In this document: piece after piece, positions 54,310 through 61,186 of the stretch
How the letters are laid out: every line of letters starts with the position of its first letter
Numbering within the stretch: position 1 is the first letter of the stretch
From: Chryseobacterium sp. CY350
GTDB taxonomy: Bacteria > Bacteroidota > Bacteroidia > Flavobacteriales > Weeksellaceae
Length of the DNA: 64,000 nucleotides
Reading direction: 5' to 3'
NCBI RefSeq assembly: GCF_027945075.1
Contig: NZ_CP116034.1
Location: 2,976,001-3,040,000, forward strand
Notes under the pieces: model-generated
Database searches by the model: none
What the model was told of the DNA's origin: nothing
The model's input: only the letters and a program-made list of their open reading frames with translations
Position numbers and translations under genes: made by a program

Positions 54310-54735
54310 ATGATTATGAAAGAGGAAATCGAAAACAAACTGATTGATAAAAATACCAAACCTACAAGCATGAGAATTTTGGTATATGATTTTTTAAGTT
54401 CTCAAATTGCAGCTTCATCTTTATCAGACATTGAAAATTTCTTCGAAAATGCTGACAGAACTACAATTTACAGAACTCTAAAAACCTTTGAAGAAAAGGG
54501 AATCGTTCACAGTATTCAGGAAAATTCAACGACGAAATATAAATTGTGTCTTGACGATTGTGATGAGAAAACTCATAAAGACTGGCATCTTCACTTTTAC
54601 TGCAAAATCTGCAAACAGACAACCTGCAAAGAAGATATTGTGATTCCGGAAAATGTTCAGGGCAATTTCAGAATTGATGAAATAAGATTTTTCGCTAAAG
54701 GTATCTGTGAAAACTGTCTGGAAAGTTTGCAATAG
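54310..54735 (+). CDS. Fur family transcriptional regulator
   Basis: The protein has 141 residues. The winged helix-turn-helix has the Fur recognition pattern RTTIYRTLKTFEEKGIV (about 50-66), and the dimerisation domain carries DWHLHFYC with C98-x2-C101 (CKIC) and C133-x2-C136 (CENC), a structural zinc site, plus H93 and H95. It is a metal-sensing repressor; Zur-like is a fair guess given the neighbouring metal ATPase, but Fur or PerR-like functions are possible. A second in-frame ATG at 54316 could also be the start. Confidence 0.88.
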   Translation: MIMKEEIENKLIDKNTKPTSMRILVYDFLSSQIAASSLSDIENFFENADRTTIYRTLKTFEEKGIVHSIQENSTTKYKLCLDDCDEKTHKDWHLHFYCKICKQTTCKEDIVIPENVQGNFRIDEIRFFAKGICENCLESLQ

Positions 54736-54742
54736 TGTTGCA
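54728..54742. promoter_or_regulatory. Candidate operator upstream of the P-type ATPase
   Basis: TGCAA-TAGTG-TTGCA is a 5-5-5 inverted repeat overlapping the stop codon of the Fur-family gene and lying upstream of the ATPase -7 box. It could bind the metal regulator, but its sequence differs from the repeat upstream of the regulator gene. Confidence 0.3.
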
Positions 54743-54755
54743 TTTGCTTTACTAC

Positions 54756-54763
54756 TAATTTTG
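54756..54763 (+). promoter_or_regulatory. -7 box of the P-type ATPase
   Basis: TAATTTTG is a perfect TAnnTTTG box 16 bp before the ATG at 54780. The -33 side has TTG at 54738-54740 with a short 15-bp spacer. Confidence 0.45.
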
Positions 54764-54779
54764 CTTAAAATTATTTTTT

Positions 54780-56735
54780 ATGGAAGAATGTTGCAATACG
54801 AAACCAAAGAAACAGCATGATCACGCGGAACACGATGGTCACGATCATGAGCATTCTCATGATATGGAAGATCAGTCGACTTTCCGAATGTTTCTTCCGG
54901 CGATCATTTCGTTTTCTTTATTGTTAATAGGAATTGCGTTCGATCATTTTATTCAAAATAATTGGTTCACTGGCTGGATCCGTCTTGTTTGGTATTTGAC
55001 TGCCTATATTCCTGTCGGAATTCCTGTTTTAAAAGAAGCGTATGAAAGCATCATTCATGGTGATGTATTTTCAGAATTTTTCTTGATGGGAATTGCAACA
55101 GTCGGTGCTTTCGCCATTGGTGAATATCCGGAAGGTGTTGCCGTGATGCTTTTTTATTCTGTAGGTGAAGTTTTTCAGGCGATGGCAGTTACAAAAGCCA
55201 AGAGTAATATTAAATCTCTTCTGGATCAACGTCCTGACCAAGTGACCGTTTTAAAGGACGGAAAACCTCAAATCGTAAAGGCTGAAACTGTAAATATTGG
55301 TGAAATCATTCAGTTGAAATCAGGAGAGAAATTAGGATTAGATGGTGAATTGATCTCTGAAAAAGGTTCTTTCAACACTTCTGCGCTCACAGGTGAAAGT
55401 AAACCAGATACGAAAGTGAAAGGTGAAAAAGTTTTGGCAGGAATGATCAATTTAAATACCATCAGTCAAATTAAAGTTACTGCAGAATTTAAAGACAGTA
55501 AGCTGAGTAAAATTTTAGAACTCGTACAAAATGCAACTTCGCAAAAAGCACCGACTGAATTATTCATCAGGAAATTTGCAAAAATTTACACACCGATTGT
55601 TGTTTTTCTTGCCATCGGAATAACTTTTCTGCCTTATTTATTTGTAGAAAATTATGAGTTTAAAACCTGGCTGTACAAAGCATTGGTTTTCCTTGTAATT
55701 TCCTGTCCGTGTGCTTTGGTGATTTCAATTCCTTTGGGATATTTCGGTGGAATCGGCGCAGGAAGCCGAAATGGAATTTTAATTAAAGGAAGTAATTTCT
55801 TAGACATTCTTGCCAATATTCAGAATGTTGTGATGGATAAAACCGGAACGATGACAGAAGGTGTTTTTAAAGTTCAGGAAGTTCACTTTAATAATGAATT
55901 TAATCAAGATGAAATTTTAAAATTGGTCAACGCTCTGGAAAGTCAGAGTACGCATCCCGTTGCTACTGCGATTCATGAATTTGTCGGTGAAGTTGATCAC
56001 TCAATTGAATTCGAAAATGTAGAAGAAATTGCAGGACATGGTTTGAAAGCAAATATTAATGGAAAAGAATTGTTGGTCGGAAATTTTAAATTACTCGAAA
56101 AATTCAATATTCAGTTTGATTTTAAACCTGAAAATATTGTTTATACGTTAATTGCCATTGCTTATGATCAACAATTTGTGGGTTATCTTACCATCGCAGA
56201 TTCGGTAAAAGCTGATGCGCAGTTTACGATTAATAAATTAAAATCTTTAGGAGTAAAAACTACGATGCTGAGTGGTGATAAAACATCCGTTGTAAAGTTT
56301 GTTGCAGATCAGCTGGGAATTGAAAATGCTTTTGGAGACTTGCTGCCGGAAGACAAAGTCAATAAAGTAAAAGAATTGAAATCTAAAAATCAAAGCGTGG
56401 CTTTCGTTGGCGATGGTGTTAATGATGCACCGGTTGTAGCGCTAAGTGATGTTGGGATTGCAATGGGCGGATTGGGAAGTGATGCTACAATAGAAACTGC
56501 AGATATTGTAATTCAGGACGATCGACCGAGCAAAATCCCAATGGCGATTAATATCGGCAAACAGACCAGGAAAATTGTGTGGCAAAATATTACTCTGGCA
56601 TTTGTTGTAAAAGCAATCGTTCTGATTCTTGGTGCTGGCGGAATTGCTACCATGTGGGAAGCCGTTTTTGCTGATGTAGGAGTCGCTTTATTGGCTATTT
56701 TGAATGCGGTAAGAATTCAGAGGATGAAGTTTTAA
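54780..56735 (+). CDS. Heavy-metal translocating P1B-type ATPase (Zn/Cd/Pb-type)
   Basis: The protein has 651 residues. The N terminus has CC and a His-rich stretch (about 12-28) but no HMA CxxC domain. It then shows the actuator TGES (204-207), the CPC metal motif C309-P-C311 in a membrane helix, the phosphorylation site D353KTGT and the late motif VGDGVNDAPVVALSDVG. CPC with this layout is typical of ZntA/CadA-like zinc/cadmium/lead exporters, although copper export cannot be excluded from the motif. Placed 44 bp after the Fur-family regulator. Confidence 0.9.
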   Translation: MEECCNTKPKKQHDHAEHDGHDHEHSHDMEDQSTFRMFLPAIISFSLLLIGIAFDHFIQNNWFTGWIRLVWYLTAYIPVGIPVLKEAYESIIHGDVFSEFFLMGIATVGAFAIGEYPEGVAVMLFYSVGEVFQAMAVTKAKSNIKSLLDQRPDQVTVLKDGKPQIVKAETVNIGEIIQLKSGEKLGLDGELISEKGSFNTSALTGESKPDTKVKGEKVLAGMINLNTISQIKVTAEFKDSKLSKILELVQNATSQKAPTELFIRKFAKIYTPIVVFLAIGITFLPYLFVENYEFKTWLYKALVFLVISCPCALVISIPLGYFGGIGAGSRNGILIKGSNFLDILANIQNVVMDKTGTMTEGVFKVQEVHFNNEFNQDEILKLVNALESQSTHPVATAIHEFVGEVDHSIEFENVEEIAGHGLKANINGKELLVGNFKLLEKFNIQFDFKPENIVYTLIAIAYDQQFVGYLTIADSVKADAQFTINKLKSLGVKTTMLSGDKTSVVKFVADQLGIENAFGDLLPEDKVNKVKELKSKNQSVAFVGDGVNDAPVVALSDVGIAMGGLGSDATIETADIVIQDDRPSKIPMAINIGKQTRKIVWQNITLAFVVKAIVLILGAGGIATMWEAVFADVGVALLAILNAVRIQRMKF

Positions 56736-56862
56736 TTTAAAATTGATTCGCCAATTGTTCAAAAATTCACGAATATTTTATCAGTAATTTATAAGATGAA
56801 ATTTAAATGTAAATCGATTGATGATATTCATCATAAATAATCGGTAAATAGATTTTGCGTGG

Positions 56863-56870
56863 TATATTTG
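56863..56870 (+). promoter_or_regulatory. -7 box of the small exported protein gene
   Basis: TATATTTG is a perfect box, 16 bp before the proposed TTG start at 56887. The -33 element is not evident. Confidence 0.5.
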
Positions 56871-56886
56871 TAGTAAAGAGTCATCA

Positions 56887-57243
56887 TTGAAGTTTTTCAT
56901 TTCTTTTTTCATTGTTTTTACAATAGCAATTCGTCCAGTTTTGCCTTTGATTAACTATGCTGTAAACTATGAATATATCGTAAAAAATCTTTGCGAACAG
57001 AAAAATGTGGCCGACTCAACATGTAAAGGGAAATGTTTCGTAAGCAAAGAACTGGTGAAAACAGAAAAGCAAACCAATTCCGGAACAGTAAAAATTCCCG
57101 TTATGGATGTTTTTTTATCGGGCGAAATTTTTTCTCTTATAGATAATAATTTTTTTGATCATTCAGATCCAATGAATTCTTCGTATTTAAATAATCATCG
57201 TTCAGAATATTTTTCTAAAATATTTCATCCTCCTTTAGCTTAA
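56887..57243 (+). CDS. Small exported Cys-containing protein of unknown function
   Basis: The protein has 118 residues. A hydrophobic N terminus (MKFFISFFIVFTIAIRPVLP) looks like a signal or membrane anchor. A short Cys motif follows in CEQKNVADSTCKGKCFVSKEL (three cysteines at about 38, 48, 52), perhaps metal-binding. The only in-frame start near the promoter is TTG. The gene lies upstream of a YHS lipoprotein and SCO protein, suggesting a role in metal handling. No domain is recognised; alternative readings are a short lipoprotein-like chaperone or a small periplasmic protein. Confidence 0.6.
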   Translation: MKFFISFFIVFTIAIRPVLPLINYAVNYEYIVKNLCEQKNVADSTCKGKCFVSKELVKTEKQTNSGTVKIPVMDVFLSGEIFSLIDNNFFDHSDPMNSSYLNNHRSEYFSKIFHPPLA

Positions 57244-57316
57244 ACTTAATTTTTAGTTTTGATTCATTCAAAACATATTTACGTTTTATTACAATCATTA
57301 ATTTCAATTAAAATAA

Positions 57317-57589
57317 ATGAAATCAATAATCATTTTGGCATTACTGTCAGTTTCAGTGGTGTCTTGCGGTCAGGACGCTCCCAAGGTTAAGCATAAGAAA
57401 AGTATGAATTCTGCAGGGAAGAATTTAGAAAGTATAAAAGTTGTCAACAAAGTAGATCCTATCTGTAATATGGAAACGGCAGGGTTTACAAAAGATACGG
57501 CAGAGTTTAAAAATAAAGTGTATGGTTTTTGCAGTACATACTGCAAAGATGAATTCTTAAAAGATCCTGAGAAATATGTCCAAAAATAA
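57317..57589 (+). CDS. YHS-domain lipoprotein
   Basis: The protein has 90 residues. Lipobox SVVSC gives lipidated Cys17. The YHS domain (about 47-90) is clear: VDPICNMET, then KNKVYGFCSTYCKDEFLKDPEKY, with Cys residues at about 51, 73 and 77. YHS domains often accompany metal proteins, particularly copper and zinc handling. Its 3' end overlaps the SCO gene by 14 bp, so the two are coupled. Confidence 0.9.
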   Translation: MKSIIILALLSVSVVSCGQDAPKVKHKKSMNSAGKNLESIKVVNKVDPICNMETAGFTKDTAEFKNKVYGFCSTYCKDEFLKDPEKYVQK

Positions 57590-58259
57590 TAGTCCGAAAT
57601 CAAATTCAAAATCTAAAGTGATCATTCCTTTAGTGATTTTGGCTCTTCTGTTTTTAGGTATCGGTTTTGGGATGAGTTATTTCAAAAATAATCTTTACAC
57701 TGTAATGAAGGTTCCGGATTTTGAACTTACAGATCAGAATGGTAAAAAAATCACCAATAAAGATATGCTCGAAAAAGTATATCTGGTAGAATTTTTCTTC
57801 AGCAAATGTCCCACAATCTGTCCGGTAATGAATAGTAATATGAAGGTCATTGAAAAGGAAATTGATCGTCCTGAATTTGGTATCTTATCAATAAGTATTG
57901 ATCCTGAAAATGATACCCCGGAGACTTTGAAGCAGCATGCAGATAAGATTGGTGTAAAATCACTAAACTGGCACTTTCTTACAGGTGATAGAGATTATAT
58001 AGGTAAATTGGCAGATCAGTTTAATATTTATGTTGGTGACAAAGAGGATGAAAGCGAAAGCCTTAATCACAGTGGAATGATCGCTTTGGTTGATCAGGAA
58101 GGAAATATTCGTTGTAGATATAATAAAGATCACATGCCGATCTTATATTACTCAGGATTAGATTATGAAGATCGGGAAGGGAAGGTCCCAAAACTTACCG
58201 GGAAATATCATCCGGATAGGGAAATCTTGATAGAGGATATCAGAAAATTATTAAAATAA
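57576..58259 (+). CDS. SCO1/SenC family copper chaperone-like protein
   Basis: The protein has 227 residues. A membrane anchor (about 14-34) is followed by a thioredoxin-like fold with the CxxxC copper site C78 and C82 in FFFSKCPTICPVM and a conserved His165 in LNHSGMIALVD, the three ligands of SCO proteins. SCO delivers copper to cytochrome oxidase or acts as a thiol-disulfide factor. It overlaps the YHS lipoprotein by 14 bp and precedes the superoxide dismutase by 22 bp. Confidence 0.93.
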   Translation: MSKNNSPKSNSKSKVIIPLVILALLFLGIGFGMSYFKNNLYTVMKVPDFELTDQNGKKITNKDMLEKVYLVEFFFSKCPTICPVMNSNMKVIEKEIDRPEFGILSISIDPENDTPETLKQHADKIGVKSLNWHFLTGDRDYIGKLADQFNIYVGDKEDESESLNHSGMIALVDQEGNIRCRYNKDHMPILYYSGLDYEDREGKVPKLTGKYHPDREILIEDIRKLLK

Positions 58260-58281
58260 AGTTTAACCATACAAAAAAATT

Positions 58282-58956
58282 ATGAAGATTATTAAAGTAG
58301 CCGCATTCACTGCGGTATTTGCGGCACAGTTTGCCTTTGGACAGTTTAAGCAGACGGCATTACCGTACGCTTACAATGCACTGGAAGGAAATATTGATGC
58401 ACAGACAATGGAAATTCACTATTCTAAACATGCTGCAGCTTATGTCAGCAATTTGAATAAGGCGATCGCAGGAACGCCACAGGAAAAGCAGACACTATTT
58501 CAGATTCTTTCAAGAGCCGGCGCATTGCCAATGGCTGTGCGAAATAATGCAGGCGGTCATTATAATCACGAATTATTCTGGACGGTACTTACTCCGGAAA
58601 AAAATACACAACCTTCGGCAAAACTGTCTAAAGCTATCAACGATGCATTTGGAAGTATGGATGCTTTTAAAGAAAAAATGAGCAAGGCAGGAGCAGATCG
58701 TTTTGGTTCGGGTTGGGCTTGGCTTTCTGTAGATAAAAGTGGAAAACTATTTGTTTCTTCAACACCTAATCAGGATAATCCTTTAATGGATGTAGTAGAA
58801 GAAAAAGGAACACCAATTTTTGGAATTGATGTTTGGGAACATGCTTATTATTTGAAATATCAAAACAAAAGAGCTGACTATCTAACTGCAATCTGGAATG
58901 TAACAAACTGGAAAGAGGTAAGCAGAAGATATGAAGAAGCGGTGAACAAAAAGTAA
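58282..58956 (+). CDS. Exported Fe/Mn superoxide dismutase
   Basis: The protein has 224 residues. It starts with a signal peptide ([21 protein letters not shown]), which most Fe/Mn SODs lack. Metal ligands are H46 (MEIHYSKH), H96 ([10 protein letters not shown]), D183 and H187 (DVWEHAYY). The mature enzyme (~204 residues) dismutates superoxide in the periplasm or outside. It follows the SCO gene by 22 bp and ends at a terminator. Fe versus Mn cannot be set from these motifs alone. Confidence 0.92.
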   Translation: MKIIKVAAFTAVFAAQFAFGQFKQTALPYAYNALEGNIDAQTMEIHYSKHAAAYVSNLNKAIAGTPQEKQTLFQILSRAGALPMAVRNNAGGHYNHELFWTVLTPEKNTQPSAKLSKAINDAFGSMDAFKEKMSKAGADRFGSGWAWLSVDKSGKLFVSSTPNQDNPLMDVVEEKGTPIFGIDVWEHAYYLKYQNKRADYLTAIWNVTNWKEVSRRYEEAVNKK

Positions 58957-58977
58957 TTGCTTCAATCTTAAAATTAT

Positions 58978-59009
58978 AACAGTACATTTTTTGAATGTGC
59001 TGTTTTTTT
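58978..59009 (+). terminator. Terminator of the sod gene
   Basis: AACAGTACATT and AATGTGCTGTT form an 11-bp stem with one G-U pair, followed by T7. Confidence 0.8.
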
Positions 59010-59030
59010 ATCCTTAGTTTTAAAACATAA

Positions 59031-59060
59031 AAAAACCACTGAAAAAAATCAGTGGTTTTT
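59031..59060 (-). terminator. Terminator of the rpsT-tRNA-Glu unit
   Basis: AAAAACCACTGA and its complement (59049-59060) enclose an A-rich loop. It begins 2 bp past the 3' end of the tRNA at 59063, so it stops transcripts coming down the minus strand. Confidence 0.8.
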
Positions 59061-59062
59061 AG

Positions 59063-59134
59063 TAGCCCGTAGGGGAGTCGAACCCCTCTTACCAGGATGA
59101 AAACCTGAGGTCCTAACCGATAGACGAACGGGCC
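59063..59134 (-). tRNA. tRNA-Glu (UUC), copy 1
   Basis: The minus strand folds as a normal cloverleaf: acceptor GGCCCGT with ACGGGCT, D arm, anticodon stem CAGG/CCTG with loop TTTTCAT (anticodon TTC, reading GAA/GAG) and T arm GGGGTTCGACTCCCC. The discriminator is A; CCA is not encoded. It is identical to the copy at 59201. Confidence 0.95.
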
Positions 59135-59200
59135 ATCTACCATCACGTTATAAATAACGGGTTAGTAATTTTGAATTTTTAAAAGTTTCAATTCTTTTAG

Positions 59201-59272
59201 TAGCCCGTAGGGGAGTCGAACCCCTCTTACCAGGATGAAAACCTGAGGTCCTAACCGATAGACGAACGGGCC
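59201..59272 (-). tRNA. tRNA-Glu (UUC), copy 2
   Basis: This copy is identical over 72 nt to the tRNA at 59063. Its 5' end is 8 bp past the rpsT stop codon (59281), so it must be released from a shared transcript. A 66-bp spacer containing a small hairpin (CGTTAT/ATAACG at 59146-59159) separates the two copies. Confidence 0.95.
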
Positions 59273-59280
59273 TACTATAA

Positions 59281-59535
59281 TTACGCTAATTTATTAACGT
59301 GCTTAGTCAATTTGCTTTTCAAATTAGCAGCCTTATTCTTGTGAATAATGTTTTTCTTTGCTAACCTGTCTAATAAAGAGATAACTTTTGGCAATTGCTC
59401 AGTAGCTGCAGCCTTATCTTCTTCATTTCTTAATACTTTCAAAGCTGTTCTAGCAGTCTTGTGGTAGTATCTGTTACGAACTTTTCTTTTTTCGTTTTGT
59501 CTTATTCTCTTTAGAGCTGATTTATGATTTGCCAT
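59281..59535 (-). CDS. rpsT: 30S ribosomal protein S20
   Basis: The protein has 84 residues from the ATG at 59535, where the classic [16 protein letters not shown] begins; a longer frame from 59556 would start inside the -7 box. The rest is basic and helical, as expected ([35 protein letters not shown]). S20 binds 16S rRNA in the 30S subunit. It heads an apparent operon with two tRNA-Glu genes. Confidence 0.97.
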   Translation of the reverse strand: MANHKSALKRIRQNEKRKVRNRYYHKTARTALKVLRNEEDKAAATEQLPKVISLLDRLAKKNIIHKNKAANLKSKLTKHVNKLA

Positions 59536-59553
59536 ATCGTTCAAATGTGAGTG

Positions 59554-59585
59554 CAAATTTATAAACTTTTTTTATACCAGCCAAA
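59554..59585 (-). promoter_or_regulatory. Promoter of rpsT
   Basis: On the minus strand TTTG (59585-59582) and TAAATTTG (59561-59554) are separated by 20 bp, an exact match to the Bacteroidetes consensus. Transcription would start close to 59547, about 12 nt upstream of the ATG. Confidence 0.8.
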
Positions 59586-59716
59586 TTTATTTTTAAAAAA
59601 TTTAAACTTTATTTTGATAGGTATTTCTGAGTTTATCTTGCTAGTTTATATTATTTTTAATTTTATTTTACCGTGTTCTTCAGATCGGTTGTTGATTATT
59701 CAAAATTCATCAATTG

Positions 59717-59788
59717 TAGTCTATAGGAGAATCGAACTCCTGTTGCAAGGATGAAAACCTTGAGTCCTAACCACTAGACGAATAGACC
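59717..59788 (-). tRNA. tRNA-Glu (UUC), divergent copy
   Basis: The minus strand folds as GGTCTAT/ATAGACT acceptor, D arm, anticodon stem CAAGG/CCTTG with loop TTTTCAT (anticodon TTC), and T arm AGGAGTTCGATTCTCCT. It has the same anticodon as the two upstream copies but differs in the acceptor, anticodon and T stems. It lies 182 bp upstream of rpsT, with its own promoter. Confidence 0.93.
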
Positions 59789-59802
59789 AAATTTTGAGGT
59801 TG

Positions 59803-59833
59803 CAAAAGTATTAATTAACTTTTAAACTTCAAA
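59803..59833 (-). promoter_or_regulatory. Promoter of the divergent tRNA-Glu
   Basis: On the minus strand TTTG (59833-59830) and TACTTTTG (59810-59803) have a 19-bp spacer. Transcription would start about 8 nt before the tRNA. Confidence 0.75.
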
Positions 59834-59843
59834 ATTATTTTTT

Positions 59844-61133
59844 TTATTTATTAATTTTTTGAATCACGGTATTTTTTACCCCTTTGGCTTCCAGGTCTTT
59901 CTGTAGTTTAACGGCGTCTTCCAAAGATGATACTTTTCCGTAGGTGTAATAAAACATTCCGTTGCTCTTATCTCTTTCTGCATCTTTTAATGTCTGCAAA
60001 ATGTATGAGTTAGCGCTTAATTTATCTTTTCCGGTATAAACTTCAATGGTATAATATCCCGTATTTAGCTTTTGATTTGGCATAAACCCTACAGCATAAG
60101 CGTTTCTAAAACCTGCGTCTTTTGCTGTTTTAATATTAATATCACGGATGGATGCCATGTTGGTTACGCTGTAATAATATTTGTAGATACCATTTTCTTT
60201 CAACGGAAGAATGTAATTTAATCCTTTCAAGGCAGGGTCATCTTCGTTATACTTTACTGCGGAAGTCATTAGTAAGATTCTAAAGTCATTCTTTAAAGGA
60301 GCTTCTTCTTTTTTCTCAGGCTCCGGTTTTTTTGTGACAGCAGAGAATCCGCCTTTTCTGTCGATTGCTTTCTTATAATCAATAATTGCATCATAAATAC
60401 TCTCCGAAATTTCATCCTGACCCTTTTCTGAAGCTAAATAATGGCTTTCTTCCGGATGATTGATAAATCCTGTCTCGATAAGAACAGAAGGCATCGCATT
60501 CATACGGAGAACGTGCAGGTTTTTTTGCCAGACTCCTCTGGAAAACCGCTTATCTTTATTCACAAAATTATTCTCTACCAAACCTCCCAACAGAAGACTT
60601 GATTCCAGATATTTACTTTGTTGAAGTTTTAAGGCAATAAGAGATTCCGGAGATCTCGCATCGTAAGTTCCAAATGTCTGTTTATCTTTTTCATCAAGAT
60701 AGATCACGTCATTTTCACGTTTTGCAACCTCCAGATTGGTGTCATTCTGATCAGGACCCTGTACGAAAGTTTCCGTTCCGTAAGCAGTCGGTCTCTGCGA
60801 AGAATTACAGTGTACGGATACAAAAAGATCTGCTTTACTCCGGTTGGCAAGGTTGGTTCTGTCTGACAAAGAAGGGTATTCATCGATTTTTCTGGTATAA
60901 ATAACCTTAAAATCTTTATTTTTTTCAAGCATTCTTCCAATTTTCAGGACGATGGCAAGTGTAATGTCTTTTTCTGCAATTCTACCTATATCACTATATG
61001 ACCTGTTGGCACCATGGTCGCTTCCCCCGTGTCCAGCGTCTAAAACGACAGTGAATTTTTTTTGGGAAAAAGCAAATTGAATGGAAAATGTGAGGAGAAA
61101 TGCTAAAATTATTTTAAATTTTCGTGTGTACAT
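59844..61133 (-). CDS. N-acetylmuramoyl-L-alanine amidase, amidase_3 type
   Basis: The protein has 429 residues with a signal peptide (about 1-23). The zinc amidase domain (about 27-255) has ligands H35 (LDAGHGG), E54 (IAEKD) and H108 (SVHCN), and the catalytic E220 in LIETGF. The C-terminal ~150 residues contain an SPOR-like pattern ending in GKVSSLEDAVKLQKDLEAKG, suited to septal peptidoglycan binding. It cleaves the amide between MurNAc and L-Ala and resembles AmiC-type enzymes. It is divergent from the LptD-like gene. Confidence 0.93.
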   Translation of the reverse strand: MYTRKFKIILAFLLTFSIQFAFSQKKFTVVLDAGHGGSDHGANRSYSDIGRIAEKDITLAIVLKIGRMLEKNKDFKVIYTRKIDEYPSLSDRTNLANRSKADLFVSVHCNSSQRPTAYGTETFVQGPDQNDTNLEVAKRENDVIYLDEKDKQTFGTYDARSPESLIALKLQQSKYLESSLLLGGLVENNFVNKDKRFSRGVWQKNLHVLRMNAMPSVLIETGFINHPEESHYLASEKGQDEISESIYDAIIDYKKAIDRKGGFSAVTKKPEPEKKEEAPLKNDFRILLMTSAVKYNEDDPALKGLNYILPLKENGIYKYYYSVTNMASIRDINIKTAKDAGFRNAYAVGFMPNQKLNTGYYTIEVYTGKDKLSANSYILQTLKDAERDKSNGMFYYTYGKVSSLEDAVKLQKDLEAKGVKNTVIQKINK

Positions 61134-61155
61134 CTTACAGTTTTAAAAATTATAT

Positions 61156-61163
61156 TAATTTTG
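61156..61163 (+). promoter_or_regulatory. -7 box of the LptD-like gene
   Basis: TAATTTTG is a perfect TAnnTTTG match. Transcription would begin around 61170, so starts upstream of it (such as 61124) are unlikely. Confidence 0.5.
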
Positions 61164-61186
61164 AGCCTAAATTATATAAAACAAAA

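Noticed and set aside
61124..61186. Upstream start for the LptD-like gene at 61124
   Set aside because: It would lie before the -7 box, overlap the divergent amidase start, and displace the signal peptide.
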